A stretch of DNA of 64,000 nucleotides. Origin: Blastococcus sp. TF02-09. Its GTDB lineage: Bacteria; Actinomycetota; Actinomycetes; Mycobacteriales; Geodermatophilaceae. Every line of letters starts with the position of its first letter. Positions within the stretch are counted from its first letter, which is position 1. The notes below the pieces were generated by a model. The model saw nothing but the letters and a program-made list of their open reading frames with translations. It searched no databases and had not been told where the DNA came from. Shown here piece after piece: positions 7,982-16,625 of this stretch. The stretch covers positions 124,001 to 188,000 of the forward strand of contig NZ_QOHH01000009.1 in the NCBI RefSeq assembly GCF_003319105.1, given 5' to 3'. Both the position numbers and the translations under genes were made by a program.

Positions 7982-9199
7982 ATGGCGCGACTGGAGAACG
8001 GCCTGCAGCTGCTGACCCGGGGCTACGGCTGGCTGCCGGACAAGCGGCGGCAGCTGGGCCGGCGTACGGTCCCGACCCGGCTGGGCGGCCTCAAGGTGCT
8101 CGCCATCGAGGGCCCGGAGGCGGCGCGCTTCCTCTACGACGAGGAGCACGTCCGCCGGGCGCGGGCGATCCCTGAGCCGGTGCAGGCCACGCTCTTCGGC
8201 AAGGGCGCGGTGCACACGCTGGACGGCGAGATGCACCGCGTCCGCAAGGCGATGTTCGTCGCGCTGCTCATGCGGGAGGACGGCATCGCCGCGCTGGTGG
8301 AGCACGCCACCGGAGCCTGGGACGACGCCGCCGCGGGCTGGCGCGGCCACCGCATCGTGCTGCTCGACGAGTCCGCGCAGGTCATCGCGGGCAGCGTCTG
8401 CCGCTGGGCCGGCGTCCCGGTCGACGACGACGAGCTGCCGGCGCTGGCCCGCGACCTGGTCTCGATGGTCGACGGCTTCGCCACCGGCGGCCCCCGGCAC
8501 TGGCGGGCGCGCAAGGCCCGGGCGCGACGGGAGGCCTGGCTGTCGCAGCTGGTCACCGACGTCCGCAGCGGTGCGGTCACCGTGCCCGCGGGATCCGCCG
8601 TCGACGTCGTCGCCCGGCACACCGACGCCGGGGGTGAGCAGCTGGACCCCCGCGTGGCCGCCGTCGAGCTGCTCAACATCATCCGGCCGACCACCGCCGT
8701 CGCCTGGTTCCTGGCCTTCTCGGGCCACGCGCTGATCCGCTGGCCGGAGTACCGCGACCGGCTGGCCTCCGGCGACCCGACGTTCGCCGAGGCGTGGGCG
8801 CACGAGGTGCGCCGCTACTACCCGTTCGCCCCGTTCATCGGCGGCCGGGCGCCCGAGGAGACGTCCTACGACGGCGAGCGCATCCCGAAGAACTCCATGG
8901 TGCTGCTGGACCTCTACGGCCAGAACCACGACGCCGAACTGTGGCCCGATCCCTACGAGTTCCGCCCCGAGCGCTTCCTCGACCGGGAGATCGGCGAGTT
9001 CGAGCTCGTGCCGCAGGGCGGAGGAGATCCGCGCACCAACCACCGCTGCCCGGGGGAGCAGCTGACGGTGTCGCTGCTGTCCGCGCTCGCCGTCCGGCTG
9101 GCCCGCGTGGAGTTCGACGCACCGGAGCAGGACCTCGGCATCGCGCTGCACCGCATCCCGGCCCGGCCGGACAGCGGCGTCCTGCTCGACGTCCGCTAG
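7982..9199 (+). CDS. Cytochrome P450 of the CYP152 (fatty-acid peroxygenase) type
   Basis: 405 residues from ATG 7982, close to the 415-425 of CYP152 enzymes. The heme ligand is Cys356 in NHRCPGE, preceded by QGGGDPRTN as in CYP152 members. The I-helix carries IIRPTTAVAW. The Arg-Pro (Arg235) replaces the usual acid-alcohol pair and is the residue that binds the fatty-acid carboxylate in this group. Such enzymes use hydrogen peroxide directly, without ferredoxin or reductase, to hydroxylate or decarboxylate fatty acids; no redox partner gene is nearby, which fits. The stop codon overlaps the stop of the converging helR gene within the palindrome CTAG. Alpha- or beta-hydroxylation versus decarboxylation cannot be decided. 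Confidence 0.88.
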   Translation: MARLENGLQLLTRGYGWLPDKRRQLGRRTVPTRLGGLKVLAIEGPEAARFLYDEEHVRRARAIPEPVQATLFGKGAVHTLDGEMHRVRKAMFVALLMREDGIAALVEHATGAWDDAAAGWRGHRIVLLDESAQVIAGSVCRWAGVPVDDDELPALARDLVSMVDGFATGGPRHWRARKARARREAWLSQLVTDVRSGAVTVPAGSAVDVVARHTDAGGEQLDPRVAAVELLNIIRPTTAVAWFLAFSGHALIRWPEYRDRLASGDPTFAEAWAHEVRRYYPFAPFIGGRAPEETSYDGERIPKNSMVLLDLYGQNHDAELWPDPYEFRPERFLDREIGEFELVPQGGGDPRTNHRCPGEQLTVSLLSALAVRLARVEFDAPEQDLGIALHRIPARPDSGVLLDVR

Positions 9200-11505
9200 G
9201 AGCGCTGCTCCAGCCCGGACAGCTCGGCCGGCAGGCCGCCGGGGTGCAGGACGCCGAGCCGCTGCGTGGCGCGGGTGAGCACGACGTAGAGGTCGTTCCA
9301 GCCGCGCACGCCCTCGGCCACGATCGCCGCGGGGTCGACCACGAGCACCGAGTCGAACTCCAGGCCCTTGGCGCCCTCGGGCGGCAGCACGACCGGGGCG
9401 TCGGCGCGGTCGGGGTCGCCCGGGAGTCGGGCGGTGACCGCGGCGCTCACCGCGTCCAGCCGGCTGTGCGGCACCAGCACGCCGAGCGTGCCCTCCTCCT
9501 TGTCCAGTTCGAGGGCGGCCTCGGCGGCGGCGCCGGCGAGGGCGTCCTCGCCGACCCGCTGCGCCCAGGGCTGCACCCCGGTCGAGCGGACCGACGTCGC
9601 CGCGGAGGCGGGCGCCCCGGTCGCGGCGAGCACCTCGGCGGCCACCGCCATGATCTCGGCCGGGGTGCGGTAGTTGACGGTGAGCTCCTCCAGCTGCCAG
9701 GCGCGGCCCAGGTGCGGCTCGAGCACCTCCGCCCAGCTGGTCGCCCCGGCCAGCGTGCTGGTCTGCGCGACGTCGCCGACGACGGTCATCGAGCGGGTGG
9801 GGCAGCGGCGCAGGAGCAGCCGCCACGCCATCGCGGAGAGCTCCTGCGCCTCGTCGACGATGATGTGCCCGTAGGTCCAGGTGCGGTCGGCGGCCGCGCG
9901 CTCGGCGGTGCTGCGGTGGTCGGCCTCCTCCTGCCGCTGCGCCAGACCTTCGGCGTCGAGCAGGTCGCCGGCCAGCAGCTCCTCGGACTCGTCCTCGGTC
10001 TCGGCGTCCATCGACCGGGACCCGTGCAGCATGTCGAGGGTCTCCTGCGCGTCGCGGAGCCGGCGCTGCCGCTGGCGCTCCTCGGCCCGGCGCGCCGCGG
10101 ACTCGTCGATGCCGAGCAGCTCGTCGACCTCCTCGAGCAACGGCACGTCGGCCGGCGTCCACGGGGCGGACGGCGGGCGGTGCAGCAGCTCCCGCTCGGC
10201 CTCGGTCAGCCCGGTGGCGACGGCGTCGAGCTGCGCGCGGGAGGCGAACAGGTCGCGCAGCACCCGCTCGGCGGTCAGCCGCGGCCACAGCCGGTCGACC
10301 AGCGCGTGCACCGCGGGCTCGGCGGCGACCTCGCGGCGGAGCGCGGCGACGTCCTCCCGGTCGAGCAGGTTGGCCCCGCCCAGGACGTTCTCACCGAGCT
10401 TGTCGGCGTACTTGCGGGCGACCAGCTCGATCACCGTCCGCGCGGCGGCGGGCCGGGCCTCGTTGTGCACCCGCGAGGCCGCCCGGGCGCGGCTGCGCAC
10501 ACGGGCGGCGTCGGCCTTGGTGAACCGCACCGGGATGCCGTCGATGGTGAGCTCGGCCGGGCGGTCGAGCACCGCCTGGCGCCGCTTCACCACCGCGGCG
10601 ACGACGTCGGCCATCGCCAGCCGGCCCTTGACCTCGGCCACCTCCGGCGCCTCCCACGCGTGCGCCTGCAGGCCCGGGCGCAGTCCGCCCAGGTGGGCCA
10701 GCACCACCCCGGTCTCGCCGAGGGAGGGCAGCACGTCGGCGATGTAGGTGAGGAACGTGGGGGAGGGGCCGACGACGAGCAGCCCGCTGCGGGCCAGCCG
10801 CTCGCGGTGGGTGTAGAGCAGGTAGGCCGCGCGGTGCAGCGCGACGGCGGTCTTCCCGGTGCCGGGCCCGCCCTGCACGACCAGCACGCCGCGGACGTCG
10901 GCGCGGATGATCCGGTCCTGCTCGGCCTGGATGGTGCGGACGATGTCGGTCATCCGGCCGGTGCGCGAGGCGTTGAGCGCAGCCAGGAGCACCGACTCCC
11001 CGGCCAGCCCGCCGCGCTCGGTGCCGCCCTCGGCCGCCGCCGCGCTGATGTCCAGCGTCTCGTCGGCGACGCTCACCACGGTGCGGCCGCGGGTGCGGAT
11101 GTGCCGGCGCCGCCGCACGCCCTGGTCGTGCAGCGCGGTCGCCGTGTAGAAGGGCTGAGCGGCCGGAGCGCGCCAGTCGACCAGCAGCGGCTCGTCGGCG
11201 CCGTCGGCGAACAGCCCGATCCGGCCGATGTACCGCGGCGTCCCGGCGTCGTGCCGGTCCAGCCGCCCGAAGACCAGGCCGCTCTCGGCGGCGTCCAGGG
11301 CGACGATCCGCCGGCTGTGCAGCTCGACGGCGGCCTCCCGCTCGCCCACCGCCTGCGGGTTGTGCGGCACCAGGGCGAGGGCGTCGGCCAGCCGGCCCAC
11401 GCTGCGGGCGCGGACCTCGTCCAGCCGGTGGAACAGCGCGGTCACGTAGGGCTGCTCCGCGGCGATCCCGGAGTCAGGGGCGCCCGCGGGCGGAGCTGTC
11501 GACAA
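9196..11505 (-). CDS. helR: HelR/HelD-type RNA polymerase recycling ATPase
   Basis: 769 residues, start taken as TTG 11505, the only candidate after an upstream in-frame stop. It is a UvrD-like superfamily 1 protein without the full helicase architecture. N-terminal segment 1-110 (YVTALFHRLDEVRARSV, then YIGRIGLF and DWRAPAAQPFY) is typical of HelD/HelR. Walker A GGPGTGKT is at 212-219, followed by a long insertion, Walker B IIVDEAQELSAMAWRLL, then VGDVAQT and YRTPAEIM motifs. Actinobacterial homologues remove RNA polymerase from stalled complexes and HelR can protect it from rifamycins. I looked for the palindromic rifamycin-associated element in the 70 nt upstream and did not see it. The gene ends tail-to-tail with the P450. 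Confidence 0.85.
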   Translation of the reverse strand: MSTAPPAGAPDSGIAAEQPYVTALFHRLDEVRARSVGRLADALALVPHNPQAVGEREAAVELHSRRIVALDAAESGLVFGRLDRHDAGTPRYIGRIGLFADGADEPLLVDWRAPAAQPFYTATALHDQGVRRRRHIRTRGRTVVSVADETLDISAAAAEGGTERGGLAGESVLLAALNASRTGRMTDIVRTIQAEQDRIIRADVRGVLVVQGGPGTGKTAVALHRAAYLLYTHRERLARSGLLVVGPSPTFLTYIADVLPSLGETGVVLAHLGGLRPGLQAHAWEAPEVAEVKGRLAMADVVAAVVKRRQAVLDRPAELTIDGIPVRFTKADAARVRSRARAASRVHNEARPAAARTVIELVARKYADKLGENVLGGANLLDREDVAALRREVAAEPAVHALVDRLWPRLTAERVLRDLFASRAQLDAVATGLTEAERELLHRPPSAPWTPADVPLLEEVDELLGIDESAARRAEERQRQRRLRDAQETLDMLHGSRSMDAETEDESEELLAGDLLDAEGLAQRQEEADHRSTAERAAADRTWTYGHIIVDEAQELSAMAWRLLLRRCPTRSMTVVGDVAQTSTLAGATSWAEVLEPHLGRAWQLEELTVNYRTPAEIMAVAAEVLAATGAPASAATSVRSTGVQPWAQRVGEDALAGAAAEAALELDKEEGTLGVLVPHSRLDAVSAAVTARLPGDPDRADAPVVLPPEGAKGLEFDSVLVVDPAAIVAEGVRGWNDLYVVLTRATQRLGVLHPGGLPAELSGLEQRS

Positions 11506-11576
11506 GTCGTGCCGCTTTCGGTCGGACGTGCACTACCTCCCGGGTGGGAGCGGCCGACCATTATGCGCGCGCGAGG

Positions 11577-12245
11577 TCACCCGGGGAGGTAGGCGATCAG
11601 CCGCTCGGCGAGCTCGACCGGCCGGCTCAGCGCGACCAGGTGCCCGCCCGGCACCTCGTCGACGGGGAGCCCCAGCCGGTCGGCGGCCACCCGGCGCTGG
11701 AACTCCACCGGGAAGAACCGGTCGTCGCGGCCGGCCAGCACCCGGGTGGGCACGTCGGGCCAGCGGTCCAGGGGCCACGGGTCCTCGAACGGGCGGCCGG
11801 TCTGCTCGAACGGCTCGGCCTGCACCGCGGCCGCGACGTCGGCGGGCACGTCGTGGAAGAAGGCCTCGGTCGGGTCGCCCGGATCGGCGTGCCCGGTGGC
11901 CGCCCACCACGCGCCGCCCGTCTCGCCCGGGCACGGCACCATCGCGTTGAGCAGCACCAGCAGGCGCACGGGCAGCCGATCGGACACCAGCGGCGCGGTG
12001 AGGCCGCCCATCGACTGGGCGACCAGCACGAGGGGCTCCGGATCCTCGCCCAGAGCCGTCGTCACGGTGCCGACGACGGTGTCGGCGTAGGCGGCCAGCC
12101 CGGCCGAGGGGTCCGCGGCCGGGAGGTCGACCGCGAGGGCCCGGTGCCCGCGGCGCTCGAGCTCGGGCACCAGCCGCTGCCAGTAGGAGGCGCTGCCGCC
12201 GGCCCCGGGAACCAGCACGAAAGTCGTCACGGTGCAGGAGACCAC
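11577..12245 (-). CDS. Alpha/beta hydrolase
   Basis: 222 residues, GTG start at 12245 (a second in-frame GTG at 12230 is equally possible and begins at the first beta strand, TTFVLVPGAGG). Nucleophile elbow AQSMGG, acid region AGRDDRFFP and histidine in GGHLVAL give a complete Ser-Asp-His triad. The oxyanion loop is PGAGGSASYW. The small size and short cap resemble the actinobacterial 'alpha/beta fold hydrolase' group near salicylate esterases. It lies upstream of helR on the same strand with 71 nt between, so co-transcription is possible. Substrate unknown. Confidence 0.8.
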   Translation of the reverse strand: MVSCTVTTFVLVPGAGGSASYWQRLVPELERRGHRALAVDLPAADPSAGLAAYADTVVGTVTTALGEDPEPLVLVAQSMGGLTAPLVSDRLPVRLLVLLNAMVPCPGETGGAWWAATGHADPGDPTEAFFHDVPADVAAAVQAEPFEQTGRPFEDPWPLDRWPDVPTRVLAGRDDRFFPVEFQRRVAADRLGLPVDEVPGGHLVALSRPVELAERLIAYLPG

Positions 12246-12357
12246 GCCGGGTGAGCCAACTCATCGGCCCACAGGAAAGTCGCAACTCCGGGGACACCTT
12301 CCCGACACAGCGGCTGCCTAGCGTCGGAGGCGTCCGCTAGGGGGAGGAGAACCACCC

Positions 12358-12504
12358 ATGACCACCAGCACGCTCGAGCGACCCGCCGTCCGCACCGCTC
12401 CTGACGGGTCCGCGCCCGCCGACACCTGGACCTGCGAGAACTGCCGGACCGAGACCAACGCCGTCCGCAAGCGCTGCACCGACTGCGGCACGTCCCGGTA
12501 CTGA
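12358..12504 (+). CDS. 48-residue zinc-ribbon protein (RanBP2-like finger)
   Basis: ATG at 12358 is preceded by GGGGAGGAG at ideal distance, and TAGCGT (12319-12324) is a plausible -10 element. The product is a flexible Thr/Ala/Pro-rich N-terminus of about 22 residues followed by W-x-C-x2-C-x10-C-x2-C (WTCENC ... RCTDC). This is close to the RanBP2-type zinc finger pattern, though the conserved Asn is one place off. Such fingers bind RNA or ubiquitin in eukaryotes; the function here is unknown. It ends 10 nt from the stop of the converging hemerythrin-like gene. High GC at third positions and the strong ribosome binding site support that it is real. Confidence 0.75.
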   Translation: MTTSTLERPAVRTAPDGSAPADTWTCENCRTETNAVRKRCTDCGTSRY

Positions 12505-12514
12505 CCGCTCCGGT

Positions 12515-13273
12515 CTACACAGCTGGGGGCTCACCCCGCAGCCGCACGACGGCCCGCCGGTAGCGGCGGACCCCGGTCAGCCGCCACGCCCACCGCTGCT
12601 GCCGGCGCAGGCCGTCCAGCAGGCGGGCCCGGTCGCCGGCGCAGGAGTCCTCGAGCACCAGCCCGAGGACCAGCCGCCGCTCCCGGCCGGTCAGCCGGCA
12701 GGAGCCCGCGGCGGCGACCCGTGCCCAGCGGCGGCTGTCCAGGTACGCGTCCAGCAGGGGCACGAGGTCGCGCTCCTCGGCCGCGGTGTGCGCGTCGACC
12801 GCGTCGGCCAGCGCCCGGCAGGCGCGCGCCACGACGTCCCGGGCAGCGGGGGTGCCCGCCACCGCCCACTGCCGCGCCGCGGTGCCCAGGTCGCGCACCT
12901 GCGCGTCGATGCGGGCCGACCGCGCCGACCAGTCGGCCACGGCCGCCCGCGCCGGGGCGGCCTGCCCGTCCGGCACGGCGGCCACCAGCGCCGGCCACAG
13001 CTCCTCGCGCTCCAGCCGGTGGTGCGCCAGCAGCAGCCGGCCGACGAGGTCGGCGTGGACGGTCAGCGCGCGGGTGCGGGCGGGCTCGTCGGCCGGCGCC
13101 CAGCACAGCAGGTCGGCGAGCACGCGCAGCTCGCGGCGGACCCTGCCGTGCAGCACCCGCTGGTAGGAGCCGGCGCGGCTGCCCGGCGGGCGCGGTGCGG
13201 GCAGGACGTCGTCGACGGCCCGTCTCGGCACCGGCAGCACGCGGGTGGCCGTACCGGCCTGGGCAGTGGTCAT
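12515..13273 (-). CDS. Hemerythrin/HHE-domain protein
   Basis: 252 residues from ATG 13273, with GAGGTG just upstream. It has two pairs of helices with hemerythrin-like metal ligands: LLLAHHRLEREELWPAL (His-His and Glu) at about residues 90-106, and AVDAHTAAEERDLVPLLDAYL in the next repeat. Residues 1-50 are Pro/Arg-rich. The C-terminal third is a basic helical tail. Actinobacterial homologues are often annotated 'hemerythrin domain-containing' and are linked to oxygen, NO or iron sensing; role here unproven. Convergent with the small zinc-ribbon gene and divergent from rsbQ. Confidence 0.78.
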   Translation of the reverse strand: MTTAQAGTATRVLPVPRRAVDDVLPAPRPPGSRAGSYQRVLHGRVRRELRVLADLLCWAPADEPARTRALTVHADLVGRLLLAHHRLEREELWPALVAAVPDGQAAPARAAVADWSARSARIDAQVRDLGTAARQWAVAGTPAARDVVARACRALADAVDAHTAAEERDLVPLLDAYLDSRRWARVAAAGSCRLTGRERRLVLGLVLEDSCAGDRARLLDGLRRQQRWAWRLTGVRRYRRAVVRLRGEPPAV

Positions 13274-13491
13274 GGTGCACCTCGCTCGGCGTCCCAGGGG
13301 TCCGGGCGGCTCCGGAGCGGGACGACGCGGCGAGGGTAGGACGGGGCGGCCTCCGCGGGACAGCGCGTTCCGGAAGAAGCCCTCGGCCCGGGTCCCGCGC
13401 GCCGACGGCGACGCCCTTGCGTGCCCGGGAGCTGACACGCCGTGACCGGGTTGCGGGTCGCGGGGCGCAGACAGGCCCCCGGACCCTGCCC

Positions 13492-13497
13492 TAGGGT
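13492..13497 (+). promoter_or_regulatory. Candidate -10 (TAGGGT) giving a leaderless rsbQ transcript
   Basis: TAGGGT ends 7 nt before the GTG at 13505, the spacing of leaderless actinobacterial promoters. No clear -35 is visible. No ribosome binding site competes, which supports 13505 as the start. Confidence 0.45.
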
Positions 13498-13504
13498 GCC
13501 CGAC

Positions 13505-14305
13505 GTGGAGCGCGTCCTGCAGCGGAACTGCGTGCGCCTCGCCGGCTCGCCGGAGAGCAGGCCGCTGATGTTCGCGCACGGGTTCGGCTGCGATCAGCAG
13601 ATGTGGCGCTTCGTCGTCCCGGAGTTCGAGGCCGACCACCGGATCGTGCTCTTCGACCACGTGGGGGCCGGCCGGTCGGACCTGAGCGCCTACGACCGGG
13701 AGAGGTACAACTCGCTGCGCGGGTACGCCGCCGACGTCGTCGAGATCTGCCGCGCGTTGGAGCTGACCGACGTGGTCTTCGTCGGCCACTCGGTGAGCGC
13801 GATGATCGGCGTGCTGGCCCTCCAGGCCGCCCCCGACGTGTTCGGCGCGCTGGTCATGATCGGTCCCAGCCCCCGGTACGTCGACGACGCCGACTACGTG
13901 GGCGGGTTCAGCCGCACCGACATCGCCGGGCTGCTCGACGTCCTGGACGCCAACCACCTCGGCTGGTCCGCGCAGATGGCGCCGGTAATCATGGGCACCC
14001 CCGACCGGCCGGAGCAGGCCGCGGAGCTCACGAACAGCTTCTGCCGCACCGACCCGGACATCATCCGGCACTTCGCCCGCGTGACGTTCCTGTCGGACAA
14101 CCGCGCCGACCTCGCGACGGTGCAGGTCCCCACGCTGGTGCTCCAGTGCAGCGACGACGTCATCGCGCCGGAGGTGGTCGGGCGGTACGTGCACGAGCAC
14201 ATCCCCGGCAGCGTGTTCACCCAGCTGGCGGCCACCGGCCACTGCCCGCACCTGAGCGCCCCGGAGGAGACGGCGGCGGCCCTGCGAGCCTTCCTGACGG
14301 GGTGA
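13505..14305 (+). CDS. rsbQ: RsbQ-like alpha/beta hydrolase
   Basis: 266 residues from GTG 13505, matching the 269 of Bacillus RsbQ. Diagnostic segments are FAHGFGCDQQMW, FDHVGAGRSDL and FVGHSVSAMIG (nucleophile Ser), with Asp in QCSDDVIAP and His in ATGHCPHLS. RsbQ is the positive regulator of the PAS-containing phosphatase RsbP in the energy-stress branch of the general stress response, and related proteins in plants sense strigolactone and karrikin. Here the next gene is a PAS-GAF-GAF-PP2C phosphatase that starts inside the rsbQ stop codon (GTGA overlap), so the pair is translationally coupled. The small molecule it binds or hydrolyses is unknown. Confidence 0.88.
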   Translation: MERVLQRNCVRLAGSPESRPLMFAHGFGCDQQMWRFVVPEFEADHRIVLFDHVGAGRSDLSAYDRERYNSLRGYAADVVEICRALELTDVVFVGHSVSAMIGVLALQAAPDVFGALVMIGPSPRYVDDADYVGGFSRTDIAGLLDVLDANHLGWSAQMAPVIMGTPDRPEQAAELTNSFCRTDPDIIRHFARVTFLSDNRADLATVQVPTLVLQCSDDVIAPEVVGRYVHEHIPGSVFTQLAATGHCPHLSAPEETAAALRAFLTG

Positions 14306-16554
14306 CCGTGACCAGGCTGCAGGACTCCGGCGGCCCGGACCGCCGGCTCGAGCACCTGCTCGAGGACGATCCCGCCGACCTCTACGAGAACGCGCCCATG
14401 GGCTACTTCTCGACGCTGCCCGACGGCCGGATCGTCAAGGTCAACCGCACGTTCTGCGAGTGGATCGGCCGGCCCGCCGACCAGGTCCTGGGGTCGCGGT
14501 TCCAGGACCTGCTGAGCATGGGCGGGCGGGTCTACTACGAGACCCACCTGATCCCGCTGCTGCGCATGCAGGGCGCCGTGCGGGAGATCGCGCTGGACCT
14601 GGTGCGGGCCGACGGCACCGACCTGGCGTGCCTGGCCAACGCGGTGGAGATCCGCGACGACGACGGCGCCCCGCTGCTCATGCGGGCCACGGTCTTCGAG
14701 GCCACGGCGCGGCGGCGCTACGAGCGGGGCATGCTGGCCGCCCAGCGCCGGGCCGAGGAGTCCGAGCGCCGGTCACGGACGCTGCAGATGGTGGTCTCGG
14801 ACCTGGCCGCCGCCCTCTCCGTGGAGGACGTCGCCTCGGTCATCGTGGAGCGCAGCCGCGAGCCGCTGCACGCCCGGGGGGCGGCGCTGGTCCTGGTCGA
14901 GACCGACCCCCACGACCCCGATGCCGCACCCGCCCTGCAGCCGGTGCGTGCCGACGGCCTCCCCGACCAGCTGCTCCGGGAGCTGCGCCACGCGGCCGGC
15001 AGCCAGCTCGCCTCGGAACTGGCCCGCGGCGTGCGGTCGATCGTCCTGGACGACCGGCTGCGCGGCCTGCAGCCGGGGCTGTCCGCCGCCATGGCCGACG
15101 GCTCCCTCACCGAGCTGGTGGTCGTGCCGGTGACCGCCGACGGCCGGCGGCTCGGGGTGCTGGTGCTCGCGCTGGGGCGCGGCCCCGACGACCTCATCGA
15201 CCTCGACCGGCCGGGCGGCACGGCCTCGCTCACCACCGCCGACGTCGACCTGCTGTGGACCATCGGCCGCCAGGCCGGTCAGGCGCTCGAGCGGGCCCGG
15301 CTGCACGAGCAGACGGCGCGCCAGGCGGAGCGGGCGTCGTTCCTGCTCGAGGCGGCCCGGCTGCTGGCGGGGGCGGCCGACGTCGAGGAGACGGTGGACC
15401 GGCTGGCCGGCCTGGTCGTGCACCGGCTGGCCGACGTCTGCATGGTCGACCTGGAGAGCGACGAGGGCCTGATCCGGCAGGCGGTGCGCCACCGCGACCC
15501 GGCGCGCGCCGCCCTGGCCGAGCAGCTGCGGACCCGCCATCTCTCGCGCCGGACGATCTCGCACCCCGGCGTACGGGCCCTGCAGAGCGGCGGCACCCAG
15601 TGGGTGCGCACGGTCGACGACGCGGTCCTGCGGGCGGTCGCGATGGACGAGGAGCACCTGGCGGTCATGCGGGCGCTGGACCTCACCGCGGTGGTCGCCG
15701 TGCCGCTCACGGGGGAGGGCCGGCAGCTGGGCGTGCTGACGATCGCGGCCGATGCCCGGCGCGGCCCGTTCACCGTCGCCGACGTCGAGGTGGCCGAGCA
15801 GCTCGCCCTCCAGCTGGGCCTGGTGGTGGCCCGCGCCCAGCGCTTCGACCTCGCCGTCAGCACCTCGCACGCGCTGCAGGACAACCTGCTGCCGCCGGCA
15901 CCCCCGTCGCTGGAGGGCCTGGCCATCGCGGTGCGGTACCTCCCCGCGACCCACGGCATCGACGTGGGCGGCGACTTCTACGACGTCGTCCGGCTGCCCG
16001 GCGAGGAGATCGGCCTCGCGGTCGGGGACGTGGTCGGCCACGACATCACCGCGGCGGCGACGATGGGCCAGCTGCGCAGCGTCCACCGGGCGCTGCTGGC
16101 CGACGGGCCCGCCCCCGGCGCGGTCGTCGACCGGCTGCAGGCCGGCTGGCCGCTGCTGGGCCTGCGCCGGATGGCGACGGCGCTGTTCGCCTCCCTGGAC
16201 CCGGTCTCGGGGCGGCTGCGGATCGCCTCGGCCGGGCATCCGCCGCCGCTGCTGCTCGAGGCCGGCCGCGCCCGGTACCTGCCGGTGCGGCCCAGCCGGA
16301 TGCTCGGCGCGCCGCCGTCCCCGGCGGTCGAGTGGACCGGCGTCCTGCCGCGCGGGGCCGCCCTCGTGCTGTTCACCGACGGGCTGGTGGAGAGCCGCTC
16401 GGCCGACATCGACGAGGGGCTCGACCGGCTGCTCGCCGTGGCGTCGGCGGCGGGCACGTCGGACCCCGAGGCGCTCTGCGCCCGCCTGCTGTCCGAGCTG
16501 ACCGGCGCCCAGCGCGCCGACGACGTCGCCCTGCTGGTGCTGACCCGCCGCTGA
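14302..16554 (+). CDS. rsbP: RsbP-like PAS-GAF-GAF-PP2C phosphatase
   Basis: 750 residues; GTG at 14302 overlaps the rsbQ stop by 4 nt (GTG 14308 is an alternative). Domains: PAS at about 25-130 (ENAPMGYFSTLPDGRIVKVN), a linker helix, GAF 1 at about 160-330, GAF 2 at about 340-520 (VVAVPLTGEGRQLGVLTIAA), and a SpoIIE/PP2C serine phosphatase at about 525-750. The metal ligands are there: DVGGDFYDVV (Asp558, Asp561), AVGDVVGHD, FTDGLVES and the final RADDVALLV. By analogy with RsbP it would dephosphorylate a STAS anti-anti-sigma protein when energy or redox signals reach the PAS/GAF modules. The STAS protein at 3.6-4.0 kb is a possible target. The two GAF domains are additional to Bacillus RsbP. 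Confidence 0.88.
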   Translation: MTVTRLQDSGGPDRRLEHLLEDDPADLYENAPMGYFSTLPDGRIVKVNRTFCEWIGRPADQVLGSRFQDLLSMGGRVYYETHLIPLLRMQGAVREIALDLVRADGTDLACLANAVEIRDDDGAPLLMRATVFEATARRRYERGMLAAQRRAEESERRSRTLQMVVSDLAAALSVEDVASVIVERSREPLHARGAALVLVETDPHDPDAAPALQPVRADGLPDQLLRELRHAAGSQLASELARGVRSIVLDDRLRGLQPGLSAAMADGSLTELVVVPVTADGRRLGVLVLALGRGPDDLIDLDRPGGTASLTTADVDLLWTIGRQAGQALERARLHEQTARQAERASFLLEAARLLAGAADVEETVDRLAGLVVHRLADVCMVDLESDEGLIRQAVRHRDPARAALAEQLRTRHLSRRTISHPGVRALQSGGTQWVRTVDDAVLRAVAMDEEHLAVMRALDLTAVVAVPLTGEGRQLGVLTIAADARRGPFTVADVEVAEQLALQLGLVVARAQRFDLAVSTSHALQDNLLPPAPPSLEGLAIAVRYLPATHGIDVGGDFYDVVRLPGEEIGLAVGDVVGHDITAAATMGQLRSVHRALLADGPAPGAVVDRLQAGWPLLGLRRMATALFASLDPVSGRLRIASAGHPPPLLLEAGRARYLPVRPSRMLGAPPSPAVEWTGVLPRGAALVLFTDGLVESRSADIDEGLDRLLAVASAAGTSDPEALCARLLSELTGAQRADDVALLVLTRR

Positions 16555-16625
16555 CCCGCGGGCGGCAGGGCGCCCGGGCACCCTGTAGAACCGAGCAGGA
16601 CAGTCCACCTGGAGCTGGGAGTCGC

